Below are positions 1 to 9,663 of a stretch of DNA of 64,000 bases, piece by piece. How positions within the stretch are numbered: position 1 is the first letter of the stretch; each line of letters opens with the position of its first letter. The notes beneath the pieces were generated by a model. The model searched no databases. It was given only the letters and a program-made list of their open reading frames with translations, and was not told the origin of the DNA. The DNA comes from Trypanosoma brucei gambiense DAL972 (taxonomy: Eukaryota; Euglenozoa; Kinetoplastea; Trypanosomatida; Trypanosomatidae): positions 778,262 to 842,261 of the forward strand of contig NC_026739.1 in the NCBI RefSeq assembly GCF_000210295.1, read 5' to 3'. The translations under genes were made by a program, and so were the position numbers.

Positions 1-763
1 GGTACCCTCCGCGTCGCTGCGTACGCATGGCATTTCCTTCAACCACGGTAAAAACAGAAAAACATAATAACAACAAGGTTTGTGTGGCATTCATTTGGGG
101 TGGGCTGGAAAAGAAGATAAATGTATTCATGCATACGCACATACGTATGTACAGGGAGGGGAGGAGAGGGGGGTGGAGGAGTGTTTGTAATTCGGTCATT
201 TGTGAAAACCGAAAAGATTTAGTGTCCAACACCTCTTATCTCTTCAAAAATTTCTGCGGTTTATCGAACACCCAACCGCGAGAAAATAAAGAGAAAAGGC
301 GTGGAAAGTGTATGGGATCCATCAACCTTTCAGAGGGATGGAGAGTGTGTATCTACCAAACGATACCACCTCGTTGCGCATGAAACAGCTGCAACAAATT
401 CAAATGTTTCTTCCCTCCCCATCTCGTCCACGCCCTTTTGAAGAGGAGAGGGGGAGAAAAGGAAAGATGCACGACAGGACCTTGCGACTGCAGAGTCGGG
501 AAATGTGTCCGGTTCCCACTTCCTCCCGTCGAAACTTTTCTCACATTCAGATATCTATCAAATAATAATAATAATATACAAGATTCTGGGGATTAGGGGA
601 AATGTATAGTAGAAAGACTTTGATTCCTAGGGTTGCGAATCGAAAAGTATCATTATATTTTTACTTTGATGTGTCGTGAAGCAGTTCTCCACCCTTGTGA
701 ATTTCTTTCGTTCAACTGATTCATTAGCGCGCATGCACGTGGCAGCTGCACCTATTCCTGTGT
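1..763 (-). other. Non-coding region downstream of the kinase gene
   Basis: No credible gene is visible here. The stretch follows the stop codon of the kinase gene on the transcribed (minus) strand and probably holds its 3' UTR and part of the spacer to a gene outside the window. The few small open frames have no recognisable domain. The plus strand has purine-rich runs at about 147-178 and 443-468, which read as pyrimidine tracts in the transcript and could serve a splice acceptor of the next gene. Confidence 0.6.
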
Positions 764-3304
764 TTATACCTCACGGTTTTCAATCCAGTGAACGGAGCAA
801 CTCTCCTCGATGTCCTTCGCACCTTTTTTGTTTCCACGCAAGTCATTTTGCAGGTAAGTGCCACCACCGCCTTTGCACACCCAAACGCCCTCGTAGCGAT
901 TCCCATGAATTTTATTTCGCATCACATGTGGGCGACTGTTAGAGGTAACAATAATACCCGCACTGTAATTATTCAGCACTTCATTCTCTTCAATGACACC
1001 GGCACCTTCCTGAAACACATAAATACCTGCTTCTCTTCCTTGCCGAATAATATTTCTTGACACATTTGGCGAGGCCCGCTCTTTAATGAGAATCCCGGCT
1101 CGGTTGTTCCTCCGAATTTCATTTTCGACAATAATAGGGGCAGCTTCGGCACAACAAAAGATCCCTGCCTTTTGGTTGGCTGTGATGTGATTCCGTTTGA
1201 GGACAGCATTTGCACAGGGACCCTTCGCCACCACACCGAAACTGCCATTGTTTGCTATGTGGTTCTCTTCTACCGTACCATGTGCGTTATGTAAAAAAAT
1301 TCCCGTAACTCCGCCATCCACCACATCGTTTCTTTTGACACATGCAGTGCTATCCTTTTTAAGCAAGAATCCGGCCAGTTTGCAGTTCTTCACCGTATTC
1401 TTTTCAAAGAGACCATGGGCCCCTTGGAGAACAACAACACCTGCGGTTTTGGTATCACATATATGGCAGTGGGAAACAATGGCATCTACGTCACTGTTTA
1501 CTGTGATGCCACACCCATTTGAGCTTGAAATCCGGCAGCGGGATATTTTCCACTCACCCCCAACGAGAGATATGGCTCCAAAATGGGAATCCGCTTTATC
1601 ATTTGCCTCAGCAGGCTCCACTGCGTATTCCTTCTTTGTCTGTCGAGCGATGTGACGAATGACGAAATTTTCTATAGTGCCCCTACCAGCTATGCAGTGT
1701 ATAGCGAAGGGCCCATCACTTACTTCAACAATGGGTAGGGGATCTTCACCGATAATGCTCAAGCTGTCTGGTAAATCAGCTCCCAACACAAGTGGATCCG
1801 TGAACACAGCTGCTTCTTTGACCACAATATTACGTACATGAGATAGTCCTTTAACAGCCTGCAGCGCGGTTTGTAGCGTTGGGTAGTCCCTGGGGACACG
1901 AATTGTTGTATCTTTTATGTTCCGGCCCGCACCGCGAGCGAAAAAGTCAAACAAAGGTGTTACAATGTGAGGACTTGGGCTGAGACCGCTCCTATCACCA
2001 CAAGATATGCGTCTCGGAGTCAGAAAACGTGATGAAGTGCTGCTTGCGCTCGATGCCCGCCACTTCACCAGTCGCATCGCCGAGCCGCTCTCATCTCTGA
2101 GCCAGTGAGTACGAGTACTTCGACCACTACACGTGACACTGTAAGGTGTACGCTCGAGGCTGCTGCAGCTCCGCCGGCTTCGACTTGCCTTTTCAGAATC
2201 TTTTTTGCACGACTGCACGCCGTTAAAGTTTGTGGGACTTGCCATGTGCTCTGTGTCACATTCATTGCTCAACAACGCTGCGAGCCTCGATGGTGTTGTA
2301 CATCTAGGGGCGCTCGGTGTCGTGATACCATTGGATTGCATCACCGCACTTAAGATGGCGTCCAAACGACACGAAATGTCTTCGAGAGAGGGCCGATCAT
2401 CAGGCAATCGATATAACATATCACGCAGAAGTTCTCCCAGATGTCCGGAGAAACCCATGTCCGTTACTTGTTTCACAACCTTTTCCACAATTGAAGGATT
2501 TTCAATCACACGACTGTTTATGGGCTGCTCCTGCAAGGTTGTAAGCTCTAACATCACCACACCTAATCCCCAAACGTCTACCTTTCCATCGTACTCCTCC
2601 TGGAGCATATGTTCCGGAGCGATGTAGAGCGGTGTACCTACAACTTTCTCTTGCGACATCCCAACCGCCACGGCCAAGCCAAAGTCACCAATCTTCATAT
2701 TTCTACCCTCGTCTAGGAAAATATTTGTGGGTTTCAAATCTCTATGCAGAAACCCTTTCCCGTGAATGAATTTAAGTGCCAGAACGCACTGCTTCATCCA
2801 CAAAACCACACGTCTTTCCGAAATGGGGTGAAATCCAGTTGCGACAAAGCTTCTCTTCGATTTACTTATAACCATTCCCAAATCCCCGTAAGTGCATAAT
2901 TCCATAACGAGACAAACGCATATCTCATTTGGACCAATTTCCACCGCATCCTTGCCGCCTCCGCAGCTGTTATTCGTAACTACCCCAACTGCATCGACAG
3001 GCATGTCCTCACTACATCCCTGTGAGCCGGTTGAAATAGTCGTCTTTTTGGTAGGGAATTCGAACAGCAAGCGGCGAACTTCATTTGCGTCAGACACAAG
3101 AAAAAAATCCTTGTACGACACGATGTGTGGGTAGCGTAGTTGTAGCAGTACCTTGATTTCCTTTAGCGCTGCGTTAACAGACGAAATGTCGTGGCATCGA
3201 ATTACTTTCATAGCGAATTTCCGCCCAGTTCGGACGTGAATAACACTAAGCACAGAGCCCTGTGCGCCACTACCAATTGGACGGTAAATAGTGTAATCCT
3301 CCAT
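764..3304 (-). CDS. NEK-like protein kinase with C-terminal parallel beta-helix
   Basis: This 846-residue protein joins a serine/threonine kinase domain (about residues 5-325) to a right-handed parallel beta-helix (about 480-840). Visible kinase elements are the glycine loop GSGAQGSV (11-18), K33 in AMKV, E49, HRDLKPTN (D189), DFG (207-209) and APE (229-231), so it should be active. An insert rich in G/S/T lies at about 84-126 between early N-lobe strands. The helix half consists of repeats of the type I.N.I..N...GI, as in PbH1/CASH-domain and FBXO11-like proteins. The linker is S/R-rich and likely disordered. The kinase core looks most like the NEK family, which in trypanosomes is expanded and often linked to flagellum or basal body, but the subfamily is an inference. 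The start is the first ATG. A strong splice acceptor lies about 76 bases upstream. Confidence 0.88.
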   Translation of the reverse strand: MEDYTIYRPIGSGAQGSVLSVIHVRTGRKFAMKVIRCHDISSVNAALKEIKVLLQLRYPHIVSYKDFFLVSDANEVRRLLFEFPTKKTTISTGSQGCSEDMPVDAVGVVTNNSCGGGKDAVEIGPNEICVCLVMELCTYGDLGMVISKSKRSFVATGFHPISERRVVLWMKQCVLALKFIHGKGFLHRDLKPTNIFLDEGRNMKIGDFGLAVAVGMSQEKVVGTPLYIAPEHMLQEEYDGKVDVWGLGVVMLELTTLQEQPINSRVIENPSIVEKVVKQVTDMGFSGHLGELLRDMLYRLPDDRPSLEDISCRLDAILSAVMQSNGITTPSAPRCTTPSRLAALLSNECDTEHMASPTNFNGVQSCKKDSEKASRSRRSCSSLERTPYSVTCSGRSTRTHWLRDESGSAMRLVKWRASSASSTSSRFLTPRRISCGDRSGLSPSPHIVTPLFDFFARGAGRNIKDTTIRVPRDYPTLQTALQAVKGLSHVRNIVVKEAAVFTDPLVLGADLPDSLSIIGEDPLPIVEVSDGPFAIHCIAGRGTIENFVIRHIARQTKKEYAVEPAEANDKADSHFGAISLVGGEWKISRCRISSSNGCGITVNSDVDAIVSHCHICDTKTAGVVVLQGAHGLFEKNTVKNCKLAGFLLKKDSTACVKRNDVVDGGVTGIFLHNAHGTVEENHIANNGSFGVVAKGPCANAVLKRNHITANQKAGIFCCAEAAPIIVENEIRRNNRAGILIKERASPNVSRNIIRQGREAGIYVFQEGAGVIEENEVLNNYSAGIIVTSNSRPHVMRNKIHGNRYEGVWVCKGGGGTYLQNDLRGNKKGAKDIEESCSVHWIENREV

Positions 3305-3718
3305 TGAATACTCGGGTGATTATACGCCTTTGTGCGCTAAAAGGGCACTAACAGTAATTATTCCCCTCCAAGGTACAACGCTAGGAAACAAAAGAAAAAA
3401 ACCGTTGCGTGGCTCCCAAGATATCACAGGCAATAATGAATACAGGTTCAGCACACATCGTAAGGATGAGGAAGAGCGCAGAGTTTCGTTGTCAAAAAGT
3501 GCGGAAGTAGACGATAATTTGGTTGAGATAGAGAAACGATAAAATATATATGTATATGTTTCCTCCTCTCCATTTTTTGCTTGATTGGACCGGTGCAAAA
3601 GGGCGAATAACATGTTTGCAACTCCCACAGTCGATAACCATTCCAACAACAAACTCATGAAAGCAAACAAATACCCTACGATTTCTTAGATAGCAAGAAA
3701 ATGTGTTTAGTAAAGAAG
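3305..3718 (-). other. Intergenic spacer, kinase / Nudix
   Basis: This 414-base spacer contains the kinase 5' UTR with its splice acceptor (near 3381), and the 3' UTR of the upstream Nudix gene. No gene is seen in it. Confidence 0.6.
3381..3402 (-). promoter_or_regulatory. Putative spliced-leader acceptor for the kinase gene
   Basis: On the minus strand a nearly pure pyrimidine tract (3383-3402) runs directly into an AG at 3382-3381. This is the standard trypanosome trans-splice acceptor arrangement and would give a 5' UTR of about 76 bases before the ATG at 3304. Confidence 0.55.
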
Positions 3719-4780
3719 CTACGCAAAGCTATGCGTCTGTGCTTTACCCAGGGTTCCACGTAATGATCGATAGCACGTCATACCGTGCAACCAACATGCA
3801 ACGGATGGGGGTGTTACTTTACCGCCCAAACAGTCTTTGATGAACAGTTCAGCTCCCTCACAATCAACGATATCATCCAAGTGCACAACTACCAGAGAAT
3901 GCGGAACCGACTCAAATGCATCAAAACCAACACGACTGTCGAAGCGCGCCTGCACTTCGGCAGCGGTTTGGTTCACCTCCACCCAAAAACAAGCATCAGG
4001 TTTCATATTCTTCATGTTCTCCACAATACTGAGTAGACCTCTGTTACGGCATGCGGTGCGTTCAACACCAAGCTCATCAGCTACCTCCATCACCGCACTG
4101 TCAAATAAATGCTGAACAATCACTTCAGGGTTCACGCCACTTAGTTGCGACACCGCCTCCTCCCGTCTAAGCCTATCATTTAACAAATCACTATTTTGCA
4201 CACTATTGTGATTATGGTCAATATTATTATGGTTCCCCGCAGCAGGCCCACTTAACGGTAGTTGGCAAAGGATGTCTTGTGGCTCTGGGTGGCCACCAGG
4301 GAAGCAATAATAGCCGGGATATTCACTCACTAGCGACGAGCGACAAAACATCACAGCCTTTTCGTCGGATGTCGTTGTAAAACACTCAATTCCGAGTGCA
4401 CGAGCGAGGCATTTCCGCCTATCTATGCCGCCGTCACTGGTAGAACGTAAAAAATAGTCAACATTCGTAGCTACTCCCATACTGGATTTATAATCTGTTA
4501 TTCCAAGTTGCAAATGGCACTTACCATTATCATACTGGACAACGTTATGAAGCCGGAATTTCAATCCGTTGTACAGTATTTTCCTTTCCAACCCCTTCAT
4601 CAACTTCCTCCACGTCTCCTCAATGATGCTATGCTCCTCTGCGAGGCCTTCCAGCCGACCAAATGAGTCATCTACCGTAACTTCCACTCTGGAAGGAGGA
4701 TACGGGTCTCCAGCACAATCTGCCGATGCGTTAAAAGCGAGGAAGATAGTTTCAAACCCGTAAATTGCACTCTTACTCAT
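3719..4780 (-). CDS. NUDT22-like Nudix hydrolase
   Basis: This 353-residue protein resembles NUDT22, a Nudix enzyme that cleaves UDP-sugars to UMP and sugar phosphate. The similarity is recognised from memory: FRLH (75-78) followed by LQLGITDYKSSMGVATN (90-106) matches the NUDT22 N-terminal region, and PGGHPEPQ (161-168) matches its diagnostic motif. The second half of the Nudix box is FDSAVMEVADELGV (226-239). The canonical REuxEExGu reads MEVADELGV, and human NUDT22 also departs from consensus at the first position. About 50 residues rich in N and H (170-218) separate the two halves of the box. The longest open frame starts at GTG (4813). I chose the first ATG, at 4780, because the codons upstream run through an A-rich leader. 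Substrate and product are inferred from the family only. Confidence 0.75.
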   Translation of the reverse strand: MSKSAIYGFETIFLAFNASADCAGDPYPPSRVEVTVDDSFGRLEGLAEEHSIIEETWRKLMKGLERKILYNGLKFRLHNVVQYDNGKCHLQLGITDYKSSMGVATNVDYFLRSTSDGGIDRRKCLARALGIECFTTTSDEKAVMFCRSSLVSEYPGYYCFPGGHPEPQDILCQLPLSGPAAGNHNNIDHNHNSVQNSDLLNDRLRREEAVSQLSGVNPEVIVQHLFDSAVMEVADELGVERTACRNRGLLSIVENMKNMKPDACFWVEVNQTAAEVQARFDSRVGFDAFESVPHSLVVVHLDDIVDCEGAELFIKDCLGGKVTPPSVACWLHGMTCYRSLRGTLGKAQTHSFA

Positions 4781-5214
4781 AACTTTCCCCTCTCCTTTTT
4801 TTTTTGACTCCACGCATATATGCCACTTTACAACCTTATGTCTAAAACAATTAAAACCCTTTCCATGCTACACACAAATACGTGGGAGGAAAAAGAGAAA
4901 AAAGGTGCCGCAGATACACACAACTACAGGGGTGATTAAACTAAGTTCCCTCGTCATAAAGAATGATTGATTAACGATGGGGTGCGTCTCCACAGAGATT
5001 TAAACTTTTCTCAAAACACACGAGCAGAAACAAAATAACAAAGAAACGACCGCGTTTCATGACAACGAACATTCAGTGGAGCAATGGTTATTACAGTGTT
5101 TTCATCTACAAAGGAACCGATCAACCCACTGAAGAGGTTAGACATTTAAAATAAATATATTGGAAAAATAAGAAACTGGAAATATGACCCGTACATTTTT
5201 TTTTAGACATAAGT
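4781..5214 (-). other. Intergenic spacer, Nudix / WDR27
   Basis: This 434-base AT-rich spacer contains the Nudix 5' UTR and the WDR27 3' UTR. No gene is recognisable. Confidence 0.6.
4868..4905 (-). promoter_or_regulatory. Putative spliced-leader acceptor for the Nudix gene
   Basis: A pyrimidine tract on the minus strand (4905-4884) is followed by the first AG at 4869-4868. This predicts a 5' UTR of about 88 bases to the ATG at 4780 and places the GTG-initiated extension inside the leader. Confidence 0.45.
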
Positions 5215-7656
5215 TTACCGTTGCCCCATCAACTGGACTCCACCATTTGATGTTCCAATGGCGAGCACATTTTCTATGGGGTGCCAACAGATGGCTGTCG
5301 CCGTATCGGTGACTGGCAGTTTGTCCAAAACCGCACCAGAACCTACATCATAAATAAAGACATTACGAGTTTCGCTTCCAACGGCTACGAGGGCACCGGT
5401 TGGCGAAAACGCAACCCCGACGGCTGTCGCATTGCTGCGGTGCTGAGCGAGCTGACGAACAGAGCGCTTTTGCCTAATATCCCACAAACGCACTGTACTA
5501 TCCATTCCCGCTGTAAGACACATGTGGAGGTGATTGCTTCCGATAGAGGCGTAACGGCCAGCTGTCAGCAACGCCACGCTGTGTATGGGTCGCGTGTGTG
5601 CTTCCTCTATCATGTTAATGTTTTGCCCAACATGTAAGTCATACACGCCGAATGACTTGTTTGACGCTGCCCACACCACAACATTGGAGGCGAAGTGATT
5701 GATAGCGTCGACCCCGACCACGTGCTGCGCCGACGGTACTGTAAACTCGAGTGCGGGCTTCATCTTTGATTCATTCCGCTTCCTATCCAAATCCCCTCCA
5801 CCATCATCCAAACAATAACGACAGAAATTTACGCTGTTTGCAGTGGCATAGCATATAAACTTGTCCGTGTAAACAAATTTAACTGCTCGCACGTCCCTCC
5901 CCACCTTCTGTACGATATAAGGCGAAGCGCGCTTTGTAGGCCGCCACACGGCCACTACACCATCGCATGAGCCTGTGACCACAACAGGTGCGTTAAGAGA
6001 CATATTAGCATCTATAGAGCTCAGGGGTGCAGTATGTACCCGTAATGCCGTTCCGTCACCCTCATTCTTTGCCACTGGCATCTTCAGCATAAAAGCCGAT
6101 GCGTCACCAGATGCAGTTACCAGTGCAGAGCCACTGGCGGTAAATTTAGCCGATGTTATGACAGCACGGTGAATGGGAGAAGAAAGAAGAAATCTATTAG
6201 CGGCTGTCATCGGCTGAAGAGGTCGGTTGGACAGTGGCAAAAATTTGTATCGTGGAACGGCAACGGCTGTGGACGGATGCTTGGGTGCCCTTGTAGCCCT
6301 TTCACGCAACTTCTTCTGCCGCTGTTGCACACTCCACGGGACACTGGCGGTGTAACCGCTACTTTTGATAGGGCGTCCAAACGTCACCGGTTTATCCGTA
6401 GGCATCTTTTTATCTCTTGCAACGCTCGATTTTCCGGTGTTCCGGGTGGAAGGGACCTTCTGCTGATTATGTTGGGGAGGTAATTGCAGGGGTTCCAGTA
6501 GATGCGGGGGTAATGGAAATCGTGCGTGCATGATGTCGCTGGAAGGATCAAAAGAATCATCACATCCATCTCCCAAAATACCATCCACGGCAGACAAGTA
6601 CAACAACTCTTGCGTGCCCGATACTAAGGCACACCATGAGCCATCTCTTGACGCCGCAGAAATCTGTGGAGTTTTCTCACCGAAAAATAACGTATTACTG
6701 TCTAATAATTCCATCGAATTTTTGTTGTAGTAAACAACCGCATCTGTGCGCATTACTACCATTATCGACCGACCAACGACCACTTCCATCACACGGACCC
6801 CTCCATAAAGGGATACATGCTCTGGTATATCGACATCCCGATATATCTGCTTCGTTACATCAAGGACGAAAAAAACCTGCAAATTGTCCTGCTGAACCAA
6901 CTTTATTGTGCCGTCTGATAAACCAACAACAAGATGTCCTTCCTCACTACCTCCAACCGCAAAACATGTTACCTGTTGAGCTCGAGTTATAATATGACCA
7001 TCCCTTTGGAGATAAGGTTCCACACTCCACCACTCTTCATTACAGTGGAGACTTACTAGATGATTTCCCCTTGAAATGGCAAACAAACTGCTGCCGCCAA
7101 AGGCAGCGAATGCTGCACCGGCTTCACCGTACCAACAACTGCAGTCCAGAAGCAACAGGGTAGGTGCCACACCATCCGCAAGATTGTACCGTAATCGGCA
7201 ATCTACCAAAGTAATTCCACAAGGAGAACACACAGCTATGGTAGTGCCGTCGGTAGACCACACAACATGGGTGGCACCAGGTGGAACACCATTACAAAGG
7301 AACTCTTCATTTAAGAGAAGCACTTCATCCGCGTCATCGTCATCATCATCTCCGTAATCATCGTTTCCGTGTCCGAAAGACAACGCAGAGCTCCACGTGA
7401 AGAGAGCTGCTGACGATTCTCCAATAACCGCAACTTTCTCTTGGAATACGGAAAGAAGGATGGGCACAAATCCCATTTCCACTAGCGGATGCATGTTGGG
7501 CTCCTCTTCTCCACATTCCCATGCGTACATGACTGCCGGCCCACTGCCGTTGCTTTGACTACACCACAGTAATCGTTGTGACGATAGAGCCATGCAGTTC
7601 ACAATTCCCCCATTTATCTGGATAGCGCGAGGTGTAGCTCCCGTTTCCTTATACAT
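5215..7656 (-). CDS. WDR27-like WD40-repeat protein
   Basis: This 813-residue WD40 protein looks like the homologue of animal WDR27, which has no firmly established biochemical role. The evidence is a set of family-specific stretches rather than generic WD repeats. These are RPIKSSGYT near residue 430, a segment like AVKFVYTDKFICYAT, and EEAHTRPIHSV near 682. They are followed by a classical WD repeat ending in VRLWDIRQKR and a terminal repeat ending VQLMGQR. The N-terminal half forms a weaker set of repeats, broken by an acidic run of Asp near residue 103. A low-complexity basic linker (about 390-470) separates two probable propellers. It is probably a scaffold. Start is the first ATG. An AG acceptor after a pyrimidine tract lies about 60 bases upstream (7718-7717). 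Confidence 0.8.
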   Translation of the reverse strand: MYKETGATPRAIQINGGIVNCMALSSQRLLWCSQSNGSGPAVMYAWECGEEEPNMHPLVEMGFVPILLSVFQEKVAVIGESSAALFTWSSALSFGHGNDDYGDDDDDDADEVLLLNEEFLCNGVPPGATHVVWSTDGTTIAVCSPCGITLVDCRLRYNLADGVAPTLLLLDCSCWYGEAGAAFAAFGGSSLFAISRGNHLVSLHCNEEWWSVEPYLQRDGHIITRAQQVTCFAVGGSEEGHLVVGLSDGTIKLVQQDNLQVFFVLDVTKQIYRDVDIPEHVSLYGGVRVMEVVVGRSIMVVMRTDAVVYYNKNSMELLDSNTLFFGEKTPQISAASRDGSWCALVSGTQELLYLSAVDGILGDGCDDSFDPSSDIMHARFPLPPHLLEPLQLPPQHNQQKVPSTRNTGKSSVARDKKMPTDKPVTFGRPIKSSGYTASVPWSVQQRQKKLRERATRAPKHPSTAVAVPRYKFLPLSNRPLQPMTAANRFLLSSPIHRAVITSAKFTASGSALVTASGDASAFMLKMPVAKNEGDGTALRVHTAPLSSIDANMSLNAPVVVTGSCDGVVAVWRPTKRASPYIVQKVGRDVRAVKFVYTDKFICYATANSVNFCRYCLDDGGGDLDRKRNESKMKPALEFTVPSAQHVVGVDAINHFASNVVVWAASNKSFGVYDLHVGQNINMIEEAHTRPIHSVALLTAGRYASIGSNHLHMCLTAGMDSTVRLWDIRQKRSVRQLAQHRSNATAVGVAFSPTGALVAVGSETRNVFIYDVGSGAVLDKLPVTDTATAICWHPIENVLAIGTSNGGVQLMGQR

Positions 7657-7968
7657 GGATGGGAAATCTTTATCTCCCCAGATCTTTTACTCTTGGTAAT
7701 ATGATACCGCGATAGTCTCCACGAAGTAAAGGTTGAACAAGAAAAAAAAGGTGAAAAATTTTTAAAAATGTGAACACATGTTGATTCCCATTTCCTTTCT
7801 TTTACTCTTGTGTCAATACAAGACTCTATAAATACTCCTACAAGCGTAAGCAGAGGGCACAGTGGAGTGACTTTGAGTGGGTGACATCCACAACACTTTA
7901 CTCCTTATAATATTAACACCAAATCCGTCAACCATCTCGCAATGCCTTCCCACCCCCCTCCTTCAGCG
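7657..7968 (-). other. Intergenic spacer with WDR27 splice acceptor
   Basis: This 312-base spacer has a minus-strand pyrimidine tract at 7751-7735 and an AG at 7718-7717, which would give WDR27 a 5' UTR of about 60 bases. The remainder is the 3' UTR of the upstream gene. No gene is seen. Confidence 0.5.
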
Positions 7969-9663
7969 TCACAATGACGAATCCTGAGAAAGCATGTGTA
8001 CTGTGTTAAGGAAAAGTGCATTGCTCGCAACTTTCTTCAACTCAGACCTTTCACCTCCAGAACCACCAAGCACGGCTTCGCGAGTACTCAACTCCATGAT
8101 GTGTTCCATTTCCTTCAATTGCAGCAGTACATCAGTTTCATCCCTCTCAGAGGGGTACACCGCGTGGCTGCGGCCCGTCTCCTCTTCGTTAGACTCAGTG
8201 GTATTGTCACTGCCGCTGCAAGCGCTTGCACCATCGTTGAATAAGTAATCATCTAATCGGTTCACATCGTCCCCTGTAAGAGTCTGCAGACGTTCTGCCT
8301 CCTGAGCATAAGCGTAGAGCCAACTGGTGCTGTGACTGCGAAGTGTCGGTACATTCATTACTTTACGTCGTAAGTTGCAGAGATAGCGCTGAGAGAAAAT
8401 ATCTTCACCACTCTCATTGCTTTCTTGAAGGTTTCCTCCACCTCCTTTCTTCACATCTTTGAGAAAACTTTCAATCACAGCTGCATGTGGCCCCGCTACC
8501 TCCCTCCGCAAGCGCTGTAGTGCAATTGTGAGCTGGAGTCCATGAAGAAGTTCCTCTTCTGTTGCTTCAACTGCGACGCAACTTTCGTCTCCACCACTTG
8601 CGGAACGCTGCTGAGGAAAATATGTCGTAGCGCAAAGCGGCGTCGAAATGAGCGATGGTGGAGCTGCTGAACAGTGTAGGTGGGCGAAAATGTAACGGGG
8701 AATGCGCAAAGGAACACGCACATAGCAACCACTTTGTGTCAGCATGCGGTATTCTTCAACTACACCGCGCACAATACTCTCTGCACCGGAGTACTGTGTT
8801 GGGGCAAGTGCACCATTCCGCAACCAATGTAGTGGCTGACGAGCGGTATGATGAAGCAGCGCAGCACGTGCAAGTGTTGGGTTTTTATCCACCAATTCGG
8901 CAACGGGTGCTGGAACCGCAACCACAGCAAGGTGCCACGACCCTTCACGCATAGTGGAGGCCACTCGGTGCGCCCACACTTGCAACGCTTCCGTCATTTC
9001 CTCCTCAAGGAAACGCTTCCGTACTGAATCGTCTACTTCAAGTAATGTAAGAAGAGGTTCCAACCTTTCATAGCATTTATCACGGAGGGACTGCTGCTTT
9101 AGGGACTTCTGACGGGGTCTCAACTGACCATTAGGTCGCAGGGGGACAACAAAAACGGAACCACCCATCATAATAACACGACCAACCATTCTCTGATGAT
9201 AATCATATTCCTCTGCACCCCAGCGACTGAGGTATTCACCACGTGTTCCTTCAGAGTGTTCGATGATATCTGCAAGTTCGAGCAGCAACACATCCGTTTC
9301 TTCCTCCTCCTCCTCCTCCCCCTTTACCGTGCCTTCACTTTCCGTTACTGCTGCAGTTAATCCCTGAATGGCTTCGGTCAGGTCCAAAAGCATCATGGCG
9401 GTCACTCGCGTATCTTCATCGTTCCCCCCTAAAGATAAATAAGCCTCGAATGCGTAATAACCACACCTGTGAGTACCGGAAGAGAACAAAGTTTCCGGAA
9501 GAGGAAGAGGTGTAAGATTGCTAAAGAGATTGTCCTCCGTCCACAAATAGGAACTGGTGGCATGATAACTGCGCTGTGAGTGCTTACGCAGTGAATAAAG
9601 CAAATCATTACGTGTGGGCGGGGAATGTGAGTATGTACCAAGAAGAATCACATGTAGTACCAT
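7969..9663 (-). CDS. Ecdysoneless/SGT1-family-like protein
   Basis: This 564-residue protein is probably a divergent member of the ecdysoneless (ECD, also called SGT1-like) family. In animals and fungi that family is linked to Prp8/U5 snRNP assembly, transcription and cell-cycle control. The match rests on the order of several weak motifs. A segment like LLDLTEAIQGLTAAV (about 92-106) and then LLLELADIIE (about 126-135) resembles the family's LxELTxxFPxLxVxVxD...LxEAAdxLPxW. VGRVIMMGGSVFVVP (about 157-171) resembles its NRVFxxxGxLHIIP. HLAVVAVPAPVAELVDKNP (about 241-259) resembles its VPxxVAxxLxxxPxL region. A poly-Glu run sits near 112-120. The C-terminus is acidic, as in ECD. The longest frame begins with TTG, so the start is set at the ATG at 9663. 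Confidence 0.6.
   Translation of the reverse strand: MVLHVILLGTYSHSPPTRNDLLYSLRKHSQRSYHATSSYLWTEDNLFSNLTPLPLPETLFSSGTHRCGYYAFEAYLSLGGNDEDTRVTAMMLLDLTEAIQGLTAAVTESEGTVKGEEEEEEETDVLLLELADIIEHSEGTRGEYLSRWGAEEYDYHQRMVGRVIMMGGSVFVVPLRPNGQLRPRQKSLKQQSLRDKCYERLEPLLTLLEVDDSVRKRFLEEEMTEALQVWAHRVASTMREGSWHLAVVAVPAPVAELVDKNPTLARAALLHHTARQPLHWLRNGALAPTQYSGAESIVRGVVEEYRMLTQSGCYVRVPLRIPRYIFAHLHCSAAPPSLISTPLCATTYFPQQRSASGGDESCVAVEATEEELLHGLQLTIALQRLRREVAGPHAAVIESFLKDVKKGGGGNLQESNESGEDIFSQRYLCNLRRKVMNVPTLRSHSTSWLYAYAQEAERLQTLTGDDVNRLDDYLFNDGASACSGSDNTTESNEEETGRSHAVYPSERDETDVLLQLKEMEHIMELSTREAVLGGSGGERSELKKVASNALFLNTVHMLSQDSSL

Noticed and set aside
1197..1655. Plus-strand frame of 152 codons opposite the kinase gene
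   Set aside because: It lies wholly inside a well-supported minus-strand gene and its translation has no recognisable domain. It is a shadow frame.
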